A DNA stretch of 64,000 nucleotides from Brevibacillus panacihumi W25 (GCF_000503775.1 NZ_KI629787.1:87870-151869); one strand, 5' to 3'. Numbered from the stretch's first letter, positions 18,722 through 28,736 are shown. The notes: generated by a model not told the origin, from the letters alone. Program-made: numbers and translations.

Positions 18722-18973
18722 ATGAACCAAGGAAAGGGACAGCGGTTCCCGCGAGATACCCAAGAGGTTACTCAAAAAGAACGTGTCAGGAGCGGCAAGA
18801 GCTTGCCTTTGACGTTGGCCAAAGTCTTGTTGGTCCCGATCCTGCTCTTTTTCTCTCTGGTCATCGGTTTAATGATTGGATACGGTTCGCTTGGGGACAA
18901 GCCAGCCGCAGAGGTTTTCGACTTAGGGACCTACAAGCATATGTACGATCTGCTTTTTTCAGATACGCAGTAG
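18722..18973 (+). CDS. Small EpuA-like membrane protein (annotated in relatives as 'RNA polymerase subunit beta')
   Basis: 83 residues: basic N-terminus, then one membrane helix VLLVPILLFFSLVIGLMIGYGSLGDKP, then a short outside tail. The GLMIGYG-LGD motif is typical of EpuA/DUF1146-neighbour proteins that databases often mislabel as an RNA polymerase subunit; nothing here resembles a polymerase. ATG 18722 follows TGGAGG. Located 28 bases after flhP. Confidence 0.75.
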   Translation: MNQGKGQRFPRDTQEVTQKERVRSGKSLPLTLAKVLLVPILLFFSLVIGLMIGYGSLGDKPAAEVFDLGTYKHMYDLLFSDTQ

Positions 18974-19032
18974 AGGATGTATTTTAAGCGGCCCGGACCA
19001 TTGGTTTGGGCCCTGCGATTTTTCTTGTGGAC

Positions 19033-19062
19033 TTGTTGTTTAGATTGTCCGCAGAGTATAAT
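19033..19062 (+). promoter_or_regulatory. Possible sigma-A promoter before the CDP-alcohol phosphatidyltransferase gene
   Basis: TTGTTG, 18 bases, TATAAT, about 50 bases upstream of the GTG start at 19116. Confidence 0.5.
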
Positions 19063-19115
19063 GGACCCGTTGGTTGAAAAAGGAAGTGCAGTTTTTCTGA
19101 TACGGAGGGATATCC

Positions 19116-19634
19116 GTGAATCTTCCTAATGCGCTTACGATCTTTCGCATCGTTCTCATCCCTTTGTACCTCTACGTGTTTTTTTCGGGACTGCCCTACC
19201 ACCTGGAGATTGCACTGGGAATACTGTTGGTAGCAGGCCTGACAGATATCGCGGATGGGTATATCGCGAGGAAGCACAAGCTCGTGACCACGTTTGGGGT
19301 CATGATGGACCCTCTGGCGGATAAATTGATGATGCTGGCTGTCATTGCCTCGTTTTTTCTCACGGAGCGGATCAGCGTATGGGCGACGCTGTTTTTCTTT
19401 GCCCGGGATGTGGCGATGATCGGCGTGGCTGCTGTCTACCATTTCAGAGGGAAAAAGACGGTGCCAGCCAATGCCTACGGAAAGCTGACCACTGTATTGC
19501 TGTATCTGGTCATCCCCTTGGTGATGTACCGCTACCCTTACAGTGAAGCCATTTTATGGTCGGTCATTGCGTTCTCTTTTTTAGCAAGCGCGATCTACCT
19601 GGGGAAGTTTCGATTATTGAACAAACCTGATTGA
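19116..19634 (+). CDS. CDP-alcohol phosphatidyltransferase family membrane enzyme
   Basis: Transfers a phosphatidyl group from CDP-diacylglycerol to an alcohol (PgsA-like). 172 residues, about five to six helices. The catalytic signature D-x2-DG-x2-AR-x8-G-x3-D-x3-D is complete: DIADGYIARKH ... FGVMMDPLADK. The exact acceptor cannot be told; glycerol-3-phosphate is the commonest. GTG start at 19116 after GGAGGGATATCC. A terminator follows. Confidence 0.88.
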   Translation: MNLPNALTIFRIVLIPLYLYVFFSGLPYHLEIALGILLVAGLTDIADGYIARKHKLVTTFGVMMDPLADKLMMLAVIASFFLTERISVWATLFFFARDVAMIGVAAVYHFRGKKTVPANAYGKLTTVLLYLVIPLVMYRYPYSEAILWSVIAFSFLASAIYLGKFRLLNKPD

Positions 19635-19647
19635 TCAGTTGGAAAAA

Positions 19648-19684
19648 GAGCACTTCCTCAGGAAGGGAAGGAAGTGCTCCTTTT
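19648..19684 (+). terminator. Rho-independent terminator before fabZ
   Basis: Stem GAGCACTTCCT / GGAAGTGCTC, then TTTT. Confidence 0.8.
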
Positions 19685-19799
19685 ATCTCAACCCCGGACT
19701 CCCCAAGTACGGAGGCGGGTGGTTGAAAATAGTTTCAGTCTGCTGCATGTTCTTCATGCATGGACAAGCCTAGATAAGTATGGAAATGGAGCGGTGTTC

Positions 19800-20261
19800 A
19801 TGGAAATCAAAGCACCTTTGGATAGCGTACAGATTCAGGCCATTATTCCACATCGGTACCCGTTTTTGCTGGTGGACAAGATTGTCGAGCTTGATTTGGG
19901 CAAACGAGCTGTCGGATTGAAAAACGTTACGATCAATGAGCCATTTTTCCAGGGCCATTTTCCGGGTTACCCGGTGATGCCAGGCGTGCTGATCGTCGAA
20001 GCATTGGCACAGGTAGGGGCTGTAGCGATGCTGAGCATGGAGGAACATCAAGGAAAAATCGGCCTATTCGCCGGCATTGACGGATTCCGTTTCAAGGATC
20101 AGGTAAAGCCGGGCGATACGTTGATCCTCGAAGTGGAATTGACACGCGTACGCGGCACGATTGGCAAAGGACACGGTCGTGCGCTGGTAAACGACAAAGT
20201 GGTTGCAGAAGGCGATCTGATGTTTGCACTGACTGCTGGTGCTGACCAGGCACATTCTTGA
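19800..20261 (+). CDS. fabZ: 3-hydroxyacyl-ACP dehydratase FabZ
   Basis: Fatty-acid elongation dehydratase with hot-dog fold. The catalytic His is in [13 protein letters not shown] and the Glu in [24 protein letters not shown] opens the domain. ATG 19800 gives 153 residues, slightly longer than the usual 140-150 at the C-terminus; the upstream extension is not conserved. A GGAG lies a few bases before the start. Confidence 0.96.
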   Translation: MEIKAPLDSVQIQAIIPHRYPFLLVDKIVELDLGKRAVGLKNVTINEPFFQGHFPGYPVMPGVLIVEALAQVGAVAMLSMEEHQGKIGLFAGIDGFRFKDQVKPGDTLILEVELTRVRGTIGKGHGRALVNDKVVAEGDLMFALTAGADQAHS

Positions 20262-20343
20262 TCTATCTTGAATGTGCTTTTCTTTTCAGTTAGAATGGCA
20301 TCTGGGAACATTCTTGATTCGTTGACCGTCTAATGTACTGAAG

Positions 20344-21090
20344 GTGAAATCATTGACCAGTCCGGTTGCAAATATTCTCGGCGTATCGTTTACGACTCGC
20401 GGCTTTGACGAAACCGTAGCTCACCTGACACAACGGATTGACAGCGGAGAACAGACACATGTAATGACCGCCAATCCGGAAATTGTGATGCTTGCGAAAG
20501 GCCACTCAGCCTTTCGATCGATAGTAGACCAAGCCTATGTGGTGCCAGATGGGATTGGGATTGTCTACGCCGCAAAATGGACGAATCAGCCGATCTATGA
20601 ACGTGTCACCGGGGTTGAGCTTGTGGAAGCCCTGATGGCCGAGGCTCATAAAAAACAGTGGAATGTGTATTTGTTGGGTGCGACTCCGGAAGTAATCAGG
20701 CTGGCAGCGGAAAAACTGTCCAACCGCTATCCGCAGGCGCGCATTGTCGGGTATAGAGACGGTTATTTTCGGCAAGACGAAGAAGAACAAATCGTCCGGG
20801 AGATCGCAAGCAAGAAGCCGGAGCTGCTTTTTGTCGCGATGGGTTCACCCAGACAAGATGAATGGCTCGCCCGGTATCGCGATCAGTTGAACGCTTCGCT
20901 GATGATGGGTGTGGGCGGCACCTTCGATGTGATTTCAGGAAAAGTAAAACGTGCCCCCCTTTTTTGGCAAAAGTTGAATCTGGAATGGTTGTACAGACTA
21001 ATGGCAACGCCATCTCGTTGGAAACGGCAGCTGGCGATACCGAGATTTGTTTGGACCGTCTTCAGGGAAAAGTGGAGAAACCGCTCATAG
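20344..21090 (+). CDS. tagA: WecG/TagA/CpsF family glycosyltransferase
   Basis: Adds N-acetylmannosamine (or a related sugar) to undecaprenyl-PP-GlcNAc in wall-polymer linkage units. Motifs: MTANPEIVMLA, VVPDGIGIVYAAK, ERVTGVELVEAL, LGATPEVIRLAAEKL, GYRDGYF, MGSPRQDEWLARYRD and GVGGTFDVISGKVKRAP. 248 residues from GTG 20344; TTG 20353 has better spacing from AAGGTGA and may be the real start. It is directly followed by a TagO-type gene, the preceding enzyme in the pathway. Confidence 0.88.
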   Translation: MKSLTSPVANILGVSFTTRGFDETVAHLTQRIDSGEQTHVMTANPEIVMLAKGHSAFRSIVDQAYVVPDGIGIVYAAKWTNQPIYERVTGVELVEALMAEAHKKQWNVYLLGATPEVIRLAAEKLSNRYPQARIVGYRDGYFRQDEEEQIVREIASKKPELLFVAMGSPRQDEWLARYRDQLNASLMMGVGGTFDVISGKVKRAPLFWQKLNLEWLYRLMATPSRWKRQLAIPRFVWTVFREKWRNRS

Positions 21091-21115
21091 AGCACCCGTA
21101 GAGAGGAGACAGCCG

Positions 21116-22213
21116 ATGTCTACATCAATCTTCGGATTTTTGACTTCGCTGATCATTGCATTTATAGCTACACCTTATGTGAAAAAACTGGCTGTAAAAG
21201 TAGGAGCTGTGGATGCGCCCAACCAGCGCAAGGTCCACACACGGATCATGCCGCGCATGGGTGGATTGGCCATATACCTCGGTTATATGGTTGCCTTCTT
21301 CCTGTTCGTTCCGTTCGCGGAGAAAACGGAGATGCTGGGAATTTTTATCGGCAGCACGATCGTCATGCTGGTCGGGATGCTCGATGACAAATATCAGCTT
21401 TCCCCAAAATGGAAGCTGCTCGGTCAGCTTTTGGCGACCGTCATCGTCGTCGTCCCCTTTGGATTAAAGATCGGCGTGGTCAATCTGCCGTATTCCGGCA
21501 GCTTGGATTTTGGCAGCGGCTGGCTTTTGTGGCTGGCTGTCCCGATCACGATGTTCTGGATCGTCGGTGTGACCAATGCGGTCAACCTGATCGATGGGCT
21601 GGATGGCTTGTCGGCAGGAGTCTCGGCGATTGCCACAGCTACCATGGCGATCGTGGCCTTGCTGATGGACGAGTACAACGTCGCCATATACTGCTGTGTT
21701 CTGCTTGGTGCAATCCTAGGATTTCTGTACTTTAATTTTCATCCGGCACGCCTGTTCATGGGCGACACGGGTTCCTTGTTTCTGGGCTTCAACCTGGCGG
21801 CATTATCCATCATGGGCTTTAAGGAAGCACTGTTCGTTTCCTTCATCATCCCAATCGTAGTGTTGGGAGTTCCGCTCTGGGACACCTTCTTCGCCATCGT
21901 ACGGCGAATCGTCAACAAAAAGCCGATATCCAGCCCGGACAAAGGCCATCTGCATCACTGCCTGTTGAACATGGGCCTGTCCCATCGCTCTACCGTACTG
22001 GTCATCTATACGATCAGCCTCTTCTTCGGAACGATGGCGATCCTTTTGACGAAGACGACGAAATGGACAACTCTCATCGTGATGGTCGCGCTGTTGATCG
22101 CGATCCATCTTGGGACGGAAATCGTCGGTCTGGTCAGCCGCAGACATCGCCCGTTGATCAATATTTATCGTCGATTGAAAGTGAAAATGTCGGAGCGGCG
22201 GAGTCATCCGTAA
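21116..22213 (+). CDS. tagO: Undecaprenyl-phosphate GlcNAc-1-phosphate transferase (TagO/WecA-like)
   Basis: Polytopic MraY-family enzyme that loads GlcNAc-1-P on undecaprenyl phosphate, starting teichoic-acid-type polymers. About 11 helices in 365 residues. Active-site markers: HTRIMPRMGGLAIYLGY, GMLDDKYQLSPKWKL (DD), TNAVNLIDGLDGLSAG and FMGDTGSLFLGF, plus the carbohydrate-recognition loop KGHLHHCLLNMGLSHR. ATG 21116 follows GAGAGGAGACAGCC. A strong terminator follows. Confidence 0.93.
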   Translation: MSTSIFGFLTSLIIAFIATPYVKKLAVKVGAVDAPNQRKVHTRIMPRMGGLAIYLGYMVAFFLFVPFAEKTEMLGIFIGSTIVMLVGMLDDKYQLSPKWKLLGQLLATVIVVVPFGLKIGVVNLPYSGSLDFGSGWLLWLAVPITMFWIVGVTNAVNLIDGLDGLSAGVSAIATATMAIVALLMDEYNVAIYCCVLLGAILGFLYFNFHPARLFMGDTGSLFLGFNLAALSIMGFKEALFVSFIIPIVVLGVPLWDTFFAIVRRIVNKKPISSPDKGHLHHCLLNMGLSHRSTVLVIYTISLFFGTMAILLTKTTKWTTLIVMVALLIAIHLGTEIVGLVSRRHRPLINIYRRLKVKMSERRSHP

Positions 22214-22235
22214 GATCGTCCAGGTGTAATTTTCT

Positions 22236-22287
22236 AAAAACCCTTGAACAGAATGTGACAAGATCACGTCCTGTTCGAGGGTTTTTT
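22236..22287 (+). terminator. Rho-independent terminator after tagO
   Basis: AAAACCCTTGAACAG pairs with CTGTTCGAGGGTTTT (one G-T), large loop, then T-run. Confidence 0.85.
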
Positions 22288-22322
22288 CTGTTTTTCGACC
22301 ATTCTTTCAGATAGTTTACTCT

Positions 22323-22349
22323 TAAGTTTTCGTCAAAATATACCGATAA
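22323..22349 (+). promoter_or_regulatory. Sigma-D-like promoter before the SLH surface protein
   Basis: TAAG, exactly 15 bases, ACCGATAA. The flagellar sigma-D consensus is TAAA-N15-GCCGATAT, so three of four and six of eight positions match with the right spacing. Confidence 0.45.
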
Positions 22350-22398
22350 AGGAAAGACGAGACTATGTTTAAAAGATTGCAAAGAAGAGGTGAAACGA

Positions 22399-25300
22399 GT
22401 GGCTAGAAACTTGCTTGGTAGTAAAACCTGGATTTCGGCAGTACTTGCTTTCTTGATGGTGTTCACAACACTGCTGCCGTTTGGTGCGGGTGTTGCTCAA
22501 GCTGCAGGGGGACTCCAGTTTATCGGCATCAGCAACAATACGACACCGACCAATCCCCATATTCATTATTCATCGACCATTGATATTCAAGGTACGTATC
22601 CAACGAATGTTGACGGGAATGACCTTCGTTATCAGGTTACTTCGTTAACTGGTTCGCAACCGTCTGATACGAGCAGTATAAAGCCTTCTCTCGATCCGGC
22701 TACACGTACGTTTACGTTTCGAAACATTTCACTCATTCCTGGAGTAAACGTCATTGCTTTTTCATTTAAAAATGGCGATTCGAACACCGATTTGTCCAAG
22801 GTATATGTTCAGTACAGCAATACGCCAATGTTCTCCGACTTGAGGCTCGATACAGTATTTATGGAATCGGATCCGACAATTGTCGAAGTAAACACTCCTC
22901 GCAATACCACATTGCGTCTTTCGGGAAAAGCTCCTAACGCAGATTCAATAGTAGTGACAAATAAGACAACAGGAAAAACATTTACGGACTACATTAAAAG
23001 GACTTCCAATACCTTTTCGGTTGAAGTGGAAACCCAAATTGGCTTGAACGAAATGGATATCCATGCCTATAGCAGCAATAAAGAAGTGGCATTGATGAAC
23101 AGAAGTGTATTGGTGATACCAAAAAGTAATGCTGAAGGGGCTTCGGACCAGTTTTATGATGTGAAAATAACTGGGCCTGTTGACCCTAATCCAACAAAAA
23201 TTGAACAAATTCCACCAGCCAGAACAGAGGTAATACAAGCTTCTGGCTCAGGGCAGTTTGTGATTAGTGGGAAACTTTTGGTCAAGGTACAAGACGGGGC
23301 TACGATCCTTGACAAATACCAAAAAGACATCACCCCTCCTGATGCCCCTGTAGGATTAAAAGCTGTTACTGATTCAGTTGCAACTACAGTCGAGGGTATT
23401 GTGGAAGCAGATGCAACAGTTATTGTGAAAAAGGGAAACAATGAGCTTGGTAGAATACAGGCTGGGAGTAAAGGTGAGTTTAAATTTGATCTAAACGCAG
23501 TTCAACCGATTGGGACATCACTGAGCGTGACCGCAGTAGATGAAGATAAAAATAGTAGCTCTCCTTCAACTGTGATCGTTACAGAAAAACCGGATGATGA
23601 AAAGCCTGAAAATCCTGATGTTGCTGCATTTGATGTTACTACAGCAACACTAACTGGTAATGCAGAGGCTGGTTCGACCGTAAAAGTAATGGTGGGGAAT
23701 CGATTGTTGGGAACAGATGTTACCCTACCTTCAGGGATATTTTCCGTGACACTATCCCCCGGTCCACTGCCAGGTACCACTTTAACTGTGACCGCTACGG
23801 ATGCTGCTGGAAATATTAGTGATCCGACTGCATTTACTATTTCTGGTGGTCCGGTAACCAGAACAATCGTTACTCCTGAAGTGGACGCCGTAACGAATAA
23901 AGATACTAAAGTAACAGGAATTGCTGAGGCGCACACATTTATAGAGGTTTATAATGGAAACACCCTGCTAAATAAAAATGAGGTACAAACGGGTGATGAC
24001 GGGAAATTTGAGGTAGAAATTTCCTCTCCACAACCAGCCAATACTCGTCTGACCGTTAAGGCAAATGATGGTGCAGGGGGAAATAGTAGTAATGAGGCTG
24101 TTGTAATTGTTAGGGTAGCGCCGACTACACCACCAGTAACTGCCGTACCGGCAAAACCGTCAGTAACCGCCTCTGTCTCCAATAAAGACACCGATATTTC
24201 TGTTAAAATTACAGATGGATCTACTTCGAGTATCTCTGTAAAAAAAGGAGCCAAGGTTCTTGGTACCAAACCAGTTACTGGGGCTGGTACGTACGTTGTA
24301 AATATTGCTCCAGTCGCAAATGGAGACAAGCTGTCGGTCATTGCAACAAACGCAAAAGGTGACAGTGATAAGGCAGAAGTGGTATCTGTTGTATCTAATA
24401 GCACTCTAGTCTTTACTTTGAATCGGTTAGATCAAAATGAAGAAATTTCATTAGATCTGACATACGAAGAGGATGAAAAGAGTATTTTGCCTTCCGGGTA
24501 CAAAATATACAACATAGAAGGGGCAACATCATCTTCGCTTCAGTCAGATGGCGTATATGAAATGCAAATTGGGTATCAAACGCTAAGACAGAATGCAGAC
24601 AATCTGTCCAATATTGTAAATGATGTCATCGTACAAAATCATCGATATCAGTTTGTATATAAGAGTACAGATGTTCCTAGATTTGGAAAAGTGACAAATG
24701 TATCTCACCCAGAAGCAGGAACAAACACAGAAACACGAATTCCGGTAAAGACAGACGGTAGTGTAAACGTAGTGAATATATTGCCTGCCAAGTTTGAAAT
24801 TGAGACATTTAAAATGGGGACCCTACCAAAAAGTTCCGACTTTGCAGTCTATTTTAACAATAGTGAAACAAAGTTGAATGATGGCTCAGATTCAAAATCA
24901 AAGCAAGACTACGTATTTTCCAGCAAGAGCGGATCTATAACTCTGGAATTCCGTAATCTCCCGGCAAGCGAAACTACAGTAAAAGTAAAGTATCTAGATG
25001 ATAAGGAGATTTCTTTCAAGGTAAAACCAGAAGTAGCTCCTTCGCTTCTCTTTTACTACACAGCATCCCGTGATGAAAAAGTGATTGACAGCTCATTGGA
25101 AATTACAGACTCTGATCCGAATAACTTTGTGATGGATGGCGGAGTCTTCCACGGAAAGTTGTACAATGTAAGTAGTACAAGAATTGAAGTGAGATTAAAC
25201 GGCCAAAAAATTGATAATCCGTTCTATTCAGGTCCGACGAGAAATGCATCTGATAACGTAGTATGGTTCGAAATTCACAAGGATAAATTTTTGACAGATA

Positions 25301-27540
25301 AAAAGGAATGGAATTTAAAACAAGGGAATAACTCCCTCGTCTTTTCGTTAACAGATGACCCTAGAGTGAATTTTACTTACAACATTATCTACAACACTGA
25401 AAAAACTCCAAAGATTGAAGATGTCACGCTTAAGGTAGTAGAGAATAAAGGGGAAACAGAACTGGCGAAGAAGTCTTCCGATGCTGCTTATCGGACCTCG
25501 GCCCTTTTCTTGACCGAGTTCTCTTTTAAAGCGACCAACGTAGATGAAGGGGCTATCGCTACAATTACAAAAGACGGAAATGTCATTGCGAAATATAAGT
25601 TAAACGACAAGTCCGGAAACTGGGAGTTCCTAAACGACTCGGACTTTAAGAAATCCCGTGACGCAGCTATTAAAGGTAACACCCGTAATCTAGGAGCCAT
25701 TTTCGATTCGACGACCTTCTCAAAAGGAAATAATATTCGCAACAAATTCACCTTCACCGCAGAAATGGATACAGATGAATATGGTCGAGAATTGGTCGAG
25801 GAACTTAGTGATGGCATGGGCCTGACTGGGGAGGAACTGGAGAACAGGCTGAAACTGTTCCCTATGACTCTCGCTAAAGGCGGAACGACGAATTACCAAA
25901 TCGAGATTATCCAAGGTTCGGTCGCGACTCGGCACAATATCAGCATCACCCAGGATGCTCAAGCATGGACTGTCATTTCGCCAACCAAACTTGAAAATGC
26001 ACAGTATATTACGGTGAATAGCAACTCTGTTCCAATCAAGATTTTTGCAGAAAAAGCAACCAAAGTGTTGTTTGGAAAAACGGAAGCAGTTGCCTATAAT
26101 ACTGACTTCCCTGATTATAAGTATGACTCGGACACAGGCAAACTCATCCCCGAGACATACTACGTATTCGAATCCAACGTGACCTTGAAGCCCGGTCTGA
26201 ACACGATCAAATTCACGGTTCAGTTCGGCAGCAACAGCTACAACGACGAGATCAAAATCTTCAACCTGAACTCGGCGGTAGGTGGTGCTGAGAGCCGGGA
26301 TGTATTTGGCAAAAAGCTTTCTTTCAGTGTATTTGAAAAAGCATTTGAACTGAAATTCCCATCAGGTACCGTCCTGCTGGCACCACAAAGCAATAAGGCA
26401 GGTTCGGAAGTGAATGCTCCTCAAACTGACATTTTCACCAACGTTCCGATCTATTTCGGTATTGCGGATCGTACGAATGGTCAAGTCAGCATCGATGACC
26501 ATGGCCTGAAAAGAGATATGGAAGATTTGCTTCGCATCACCTCTGATTTCAACTATGCCAGCCCGCTCTACTATGTAGACGCAGGGAATGCCAAGCATGG
26601 CAGCATGGATGAAGATGAAGATCGGGCACCAGGGGGCCGTGACCCATACTTTGACGGAACGGTAAACAACGTGAAGATGGAACCGTTCATTGAGCGCTGG
26701 AGATACAATCTCGTGCCGAGCAAAGTCGGAACGGTTTCGATCAAGTACGATCCTTCCATTGTCAATGCGGCGAACAATATCCTCACCGTGTTCTACAATA
26801 ACGGGGATGAATGGATCAATCTGGGCGGTGTCGTGAACACTTCCAAAAAGACGGTCACTGTGCCATTTAAAGGCTTCGGCTATTACATGGTCATGAAAAC
26901 GCGCGAAACCTTCTCTGATGTAATCAACCATCCATTTGCGCGTGACGCGATTGAGACCTTGTACGCCAAAGGAATCATGAATGATGCACCAGGAAGCGGT
27001 TTCGGTACCGAGTTGAAAATCACTCGCGGCGAGTTCGCAACGATGCTCGTAAAAGCGCTGGATCTGCCAATCAATGCCGGGCCATATAGCGGCAACAGCG
27101 AAAGAAACCCGACCGAACCTTCTTTCAATGACGTCCATCCGGATTTTGACGATTGGAATTACGAGTACAAGTATATTGAAACGGCAGCTCGTGCAGGGAT
27201 TGTGCGCGGAAAGAGCACACGCGGCTTCTTCCCGGATGATCCACTGACACGTGAAGAAGCGACAATCATGATTGCGCGTGCGCTCAATCTGAAGCTGGGC
27301 AATGCAGATGCAGCCATGCTGGCTCTGGGCAAGTCCTTTACAGACGGACAACAAACCGGCTACTATGCTGCTCCATCCGTACTGGCAGTAACCAAAGCCA
27401 AAATCATGAATGGGGAAGTCAATGATCCATCGGCTAAAAAGCCAACCTATCGCTTCAATCCAAAAGGGGATTTGACCCGTGCAGAGATGGCGATCATTAC
27501 GATTCGGATCATGACTCAACTGAAAAAATTGCCGAAGTAA
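22399..27540 (+). CDS. Large secreted surface protein with Ig-like repeats and three C-terminal SLH domains
   Basis: 1713-residue exported protein. Signal peptide ends near GVAQA-AGG (about residue 35). Residues about 320-620 hold three or four bacterial Ig-like units (repeated word ATDAAGNISDPT, AEAGSTVKVMVGN, TLLNKNEV). The middle is unrecognised beta-rich sequence. Three SLH domains close the protein (about residues 1505, 1575 and 1645 on) and should bind pyruvylated secondary wall polymer. GTG 22399 is preferred to GTG 22390 because AGAGGTGA lies six bases before it. Flanked by terminators on both sides, so monocistronic; upstream sequence resembles a sigma-D promoter. Function is unknown: adhesin or wall-maintenance protein are both possible. 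Confidence 0.85.
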   Translation: MARNLLGSKTWISAVLAFLMVFTTLLPFGAGVAQAAGGLQFIGISNNTTPTNPHIHYSSTIDIQGTYPTNVDGNDLRYQVTSLTGSQPSDTSSIKPSLDPATRTFTFRNISLIPGVNVIAFSFKNGDSNTDLSKVYVQYSNTPMFSDLRLDTVFMESDPTIVEVNTPRNTTLRLSGKAPNADSIVVTNKTTGKTFTDYIKRTSNTFSVEVETQIGLNEMDIHAYSSNKEVALMNRSVLVIPKSNAEGASDQFYDVKITGPVDPNPTKIEQIPPARTEVIQASGSGQFVISGKLLVKVQDGATILDKYQKDITPPDAPVGLKAVTDSVATTVEGIVEADATVIVKKGNNELGRIQAGSKGEFKFDLNAVQPIGTSLSVTAVDEDKNSSSPSTVIVTEKPDDEKPENPDVAAFDVTTATLTGNAEAGSTVKVMVGNRLLGTDVTLPSGIFSVTLSPGPLPGTTLTVTATDAAGNISDPTAFTISGGPVTRTIVTPEVDAVTNKDTKVTGIAEAHTFIEVYNGNTLLNKNEVQTGDDGKFEVEISSPQPANTRLTVKANDGAGGNSSNEAVVIVRVAPTTPPVTAVPAKPSVTASVSNKDTDISVKITDGSTSSISVKKGAKVLGTKPVTGAGTYVVNIAPVANGDKLSVIATNAKGDSDKAEVVSVVSNSTLVFTLNRLDQNEEISLDLTYEEDEKSILPSGYKIYNIEGATSSSLQSDGVYEMQIGYQTLRQNADNLSNIVNDVIVQNHRYQFVYKSTDVPRFGKVTNVSHPEAGTNTETRIPVKTDGSVNVVNILPAKFEIETFKMGTLPKSSDFAVYFNNSETKLNDGSDSKSKQDYVFSSKSGSITLEFRNLPASETTVKVKYLDDKEISFKVKPEVAPSLLFYYTASRDEKVIDSSLEITDSDPNNFVMDGGVFHGKLYNVSSTRIEVRLNGQKIDNPFYSGPTRNASDNVVWFEIHKDKFLTDKKEWNLKQGNNSLVFSLTDDPRVNFTYNIIYNTEKTPKIEDVTLKVVENKGETELAKKSSDAAYRTSALFLTEFSFKATNVDEGAIATITKDGNVIAKYKLNDKSGNWEFLNDSDFKKSRDAAIKGNTRNLGAIFDSTTFSKGNNIRNKFTFTAEMDTDEYGRELVEELSDGMGLTGEELENRLKLFPMTLAKGGTTNYQIEIIQGSVATRHNISITQDAQAWTVISPTKLENAQYITVNSNSVPIKIFAEKATKVLFGKTEAVAYNTDFPDYKYDSDTGKLIPETYYVFESNVTLKPGLNTIKFTVQFGSNSYNDEIKIFNLNSAVGGAESRDVFGKKLSFSVFEKAFELKFPSGTVLLAPQSNKAGSEVNAPQTDIFTNVPIYFGIADRTNGQVSIDDHGLKRDMEDLLRITSDFNYASPLYYVDAGNAKHGSMDEDEDRAPGGRDPYFDGTVNNVKMEPFIERWRYNLVPSKVGTVSIKYDPSIVNAANNILTVFYNNGDEWINLGGVVNTSKKTVTVPFKGFGYYMVMKTRETFSDVINHPFARDAIETLYAKGIMNDAPGSGFGTELKITRGEFATMLVKALDLPINAGPYSGNSERNPTEPSFNDVHPDFDDWNYEYKYIETAARAGIVRGKSTRGFFPDDPLTREEATIMIARALNLKLGNADAAMLALGKSFTDGQQTGYYAAPSVLAVTKAKIMNGEVNDPSAKKPTYRFNPKGDLTRAEMAIITIRIMTQLKKLPK

Positions 27541-27551
27541 AATAACAAAGC

Positions 27552-27588
27552 AAAAGAGCTGAAGCAACGATAACCGCTTCAGCTCTTT
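27552..27588. terminator. Bidirectional terminator between convergent genes
   Basis: AAAAGAGCTGAAGC / GCTTCAGCTCTTTT with a ten-base loop; the T-runs on either strand serve the SLH gene and the opposing coiled-coil gene. Confidence 0.88.
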
Positions 27589-28010
27589 TCTTTTCCGTAC
27601 TTGTCCACTTGTTCACGCAGCAGATAGATTTCCCTTTCATGCTCCCAGACTTTTGTCTCTATGAATGCAAGATGTTTTCTCTTCCCGCTCTGTTCCTCCC
27701 GCATCTCACGGACTTCCTCATAGAGCTTATCCAGCCGCTCGTTTGTATTGGTAATAGCCTGAAATAGTTCCGCACACATGTCCTCCACGTGGCGTGTAAG
27801 GGTTTCTTGGCGTTCCATGCGCTGTTCTAGTTGTTCAAAGCGCTTGTCATGTTCATCCAGTCTTTTCTCAATTCGATCTAATCGCTGTTCGATCCGTTCA
27901 AACCGTTGGTCAATCTGTTCGAACCGCCTTTCCATGTGTCCGAACAAATCGTCCAGGCGGGACAGGACTTGACCTGCTAAGCTATTGTCATCACCCGTTG
28001 AATGACCCAT
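27579..28010 (-). CDS. Predicted coiled-coil protein of unknown function
   Basis: 143 residues, almost entirely heptad-like: repeating seven-residue units RFEQIDQ-RFERIEQ-RLDRIEK-RLDEHDK-RFEQLEQ (about residues 28-62), then further helix to the basic C-terminus. No signal peptide or membrane segment, so cytoplasmic and probably an oligomeric rod. I do not recognise a family with known function. ATG at 28010 on the minus strand; next to the IMPACT-family gene on the same strand with a 72-bp gap. Confidence 0.75.
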   Translation of the reverse strand: MGHSTGDDNSLAGQVLSRLDDLFGHMERRFEQIDQRFERIEQRLDRIEKRLDEHDKRFEQLEQRMERQETLTRHVEDMCAELFQAITNTNERLDKLYEEVREMREEQSGKRKHLAFIETKVWEHEREIYLLREQVDKYGKEKS

Positions 28011-28082
28011 ATAGAAGCCTCCCTTTATGCACGACTTTTATATGAATATCGTAAGCGAAGATAGAAGCCGCGGCAAGTATAT

Positions 28083-28736
28083 CTACTCCTCATCCCCCAC
28101 CGCTTCGACAGGCACTTCGACATACTCCTTCTCGCCAAACACAACCTTCGCCTGACCGTTCGTCAAATCGACCATCCCTGCGACGAAAGCATCCTGTTCA
28201 CCCTCGGGAATCAGCACATGGGCGGTTACTTTATCTGTAAAATCCGTCCCGATTACCCGATGCTCCCCGAGACGCAGTTCATTTTCGACTTTTCCCCACC
28301 AGGTGTAATCCACTTGTACGGAGATCTTTTGATGCAAGGTATGGACGACGATGCGTGCCGCTTTGAGCGCTGTGACGGTCCCTGCTGTATAGGCGCGGAC
28401 CAATCCCCCGGCCCCCAGCTTGATGCCGCCAAAATAACGGGTCACGACCACGACTGTATCCTTCACTCCATTTTTCTTGATGCATTCCAGAATCGGCTTT
28501 CCTGCGGTTCCGCTCGGTTCGCCATCATCGCTGGAGCGCTGGATCTGGTCGTTCTCCCCAATCACGAACGCCGAACAGTTGTGGGTCGCATCCCAGTGTT
28601 TTTTCTTGATCATCGCGATGAAAGCCGATGCTTCTTCTTCCGTCGTCACCCTCTGGGCATACCCGATAAATCGAGAACGTTCTATTATAATGTCATCTTC
28701 TCCGTAGCCTGCTACTGTCTTATACTGATGCAGCAT
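28083..28736 (-). CDS. yvyE: YigZ/YvyE family protein (IMPACT, UPF0029)
   Basis: 217 residues. N-terminal IMPACT domain: IIERSRFIGYAQRV, HWDATHNCSAFVIG, SSDDGEPSGTAGKPIL and VVVVTRYFGGIKLGAGGLVRAY are all family signatures; the C-terminal ~70 residues form the DUF1949 domain. Molecular role is not settled (ribosome or translation-stress links in relatives). The start at 28736 gives the normal N-terminus MLHQYKTV. Confidence 0.92.
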   Translation of the reverse strand: MLHQYKTVAGYGEDDIIIERSRFIGYAQRVTTEEEASAFIAMIKKKHWDATHNCSAFVIGENDQIQRSSDDGEPSGTAGKPILECIKKNGVKDTVVVVTRYFGGIKLGAGGLVRAYTAGTVTALKAARIVVHTLHQKISVQVDYTWWGKVENELRLGEHRVIGTDFTDKVTAHVLIPEGEQDAFVAGMVDLTNGQAKVVFGEKEYVEVPVEAVGDEE

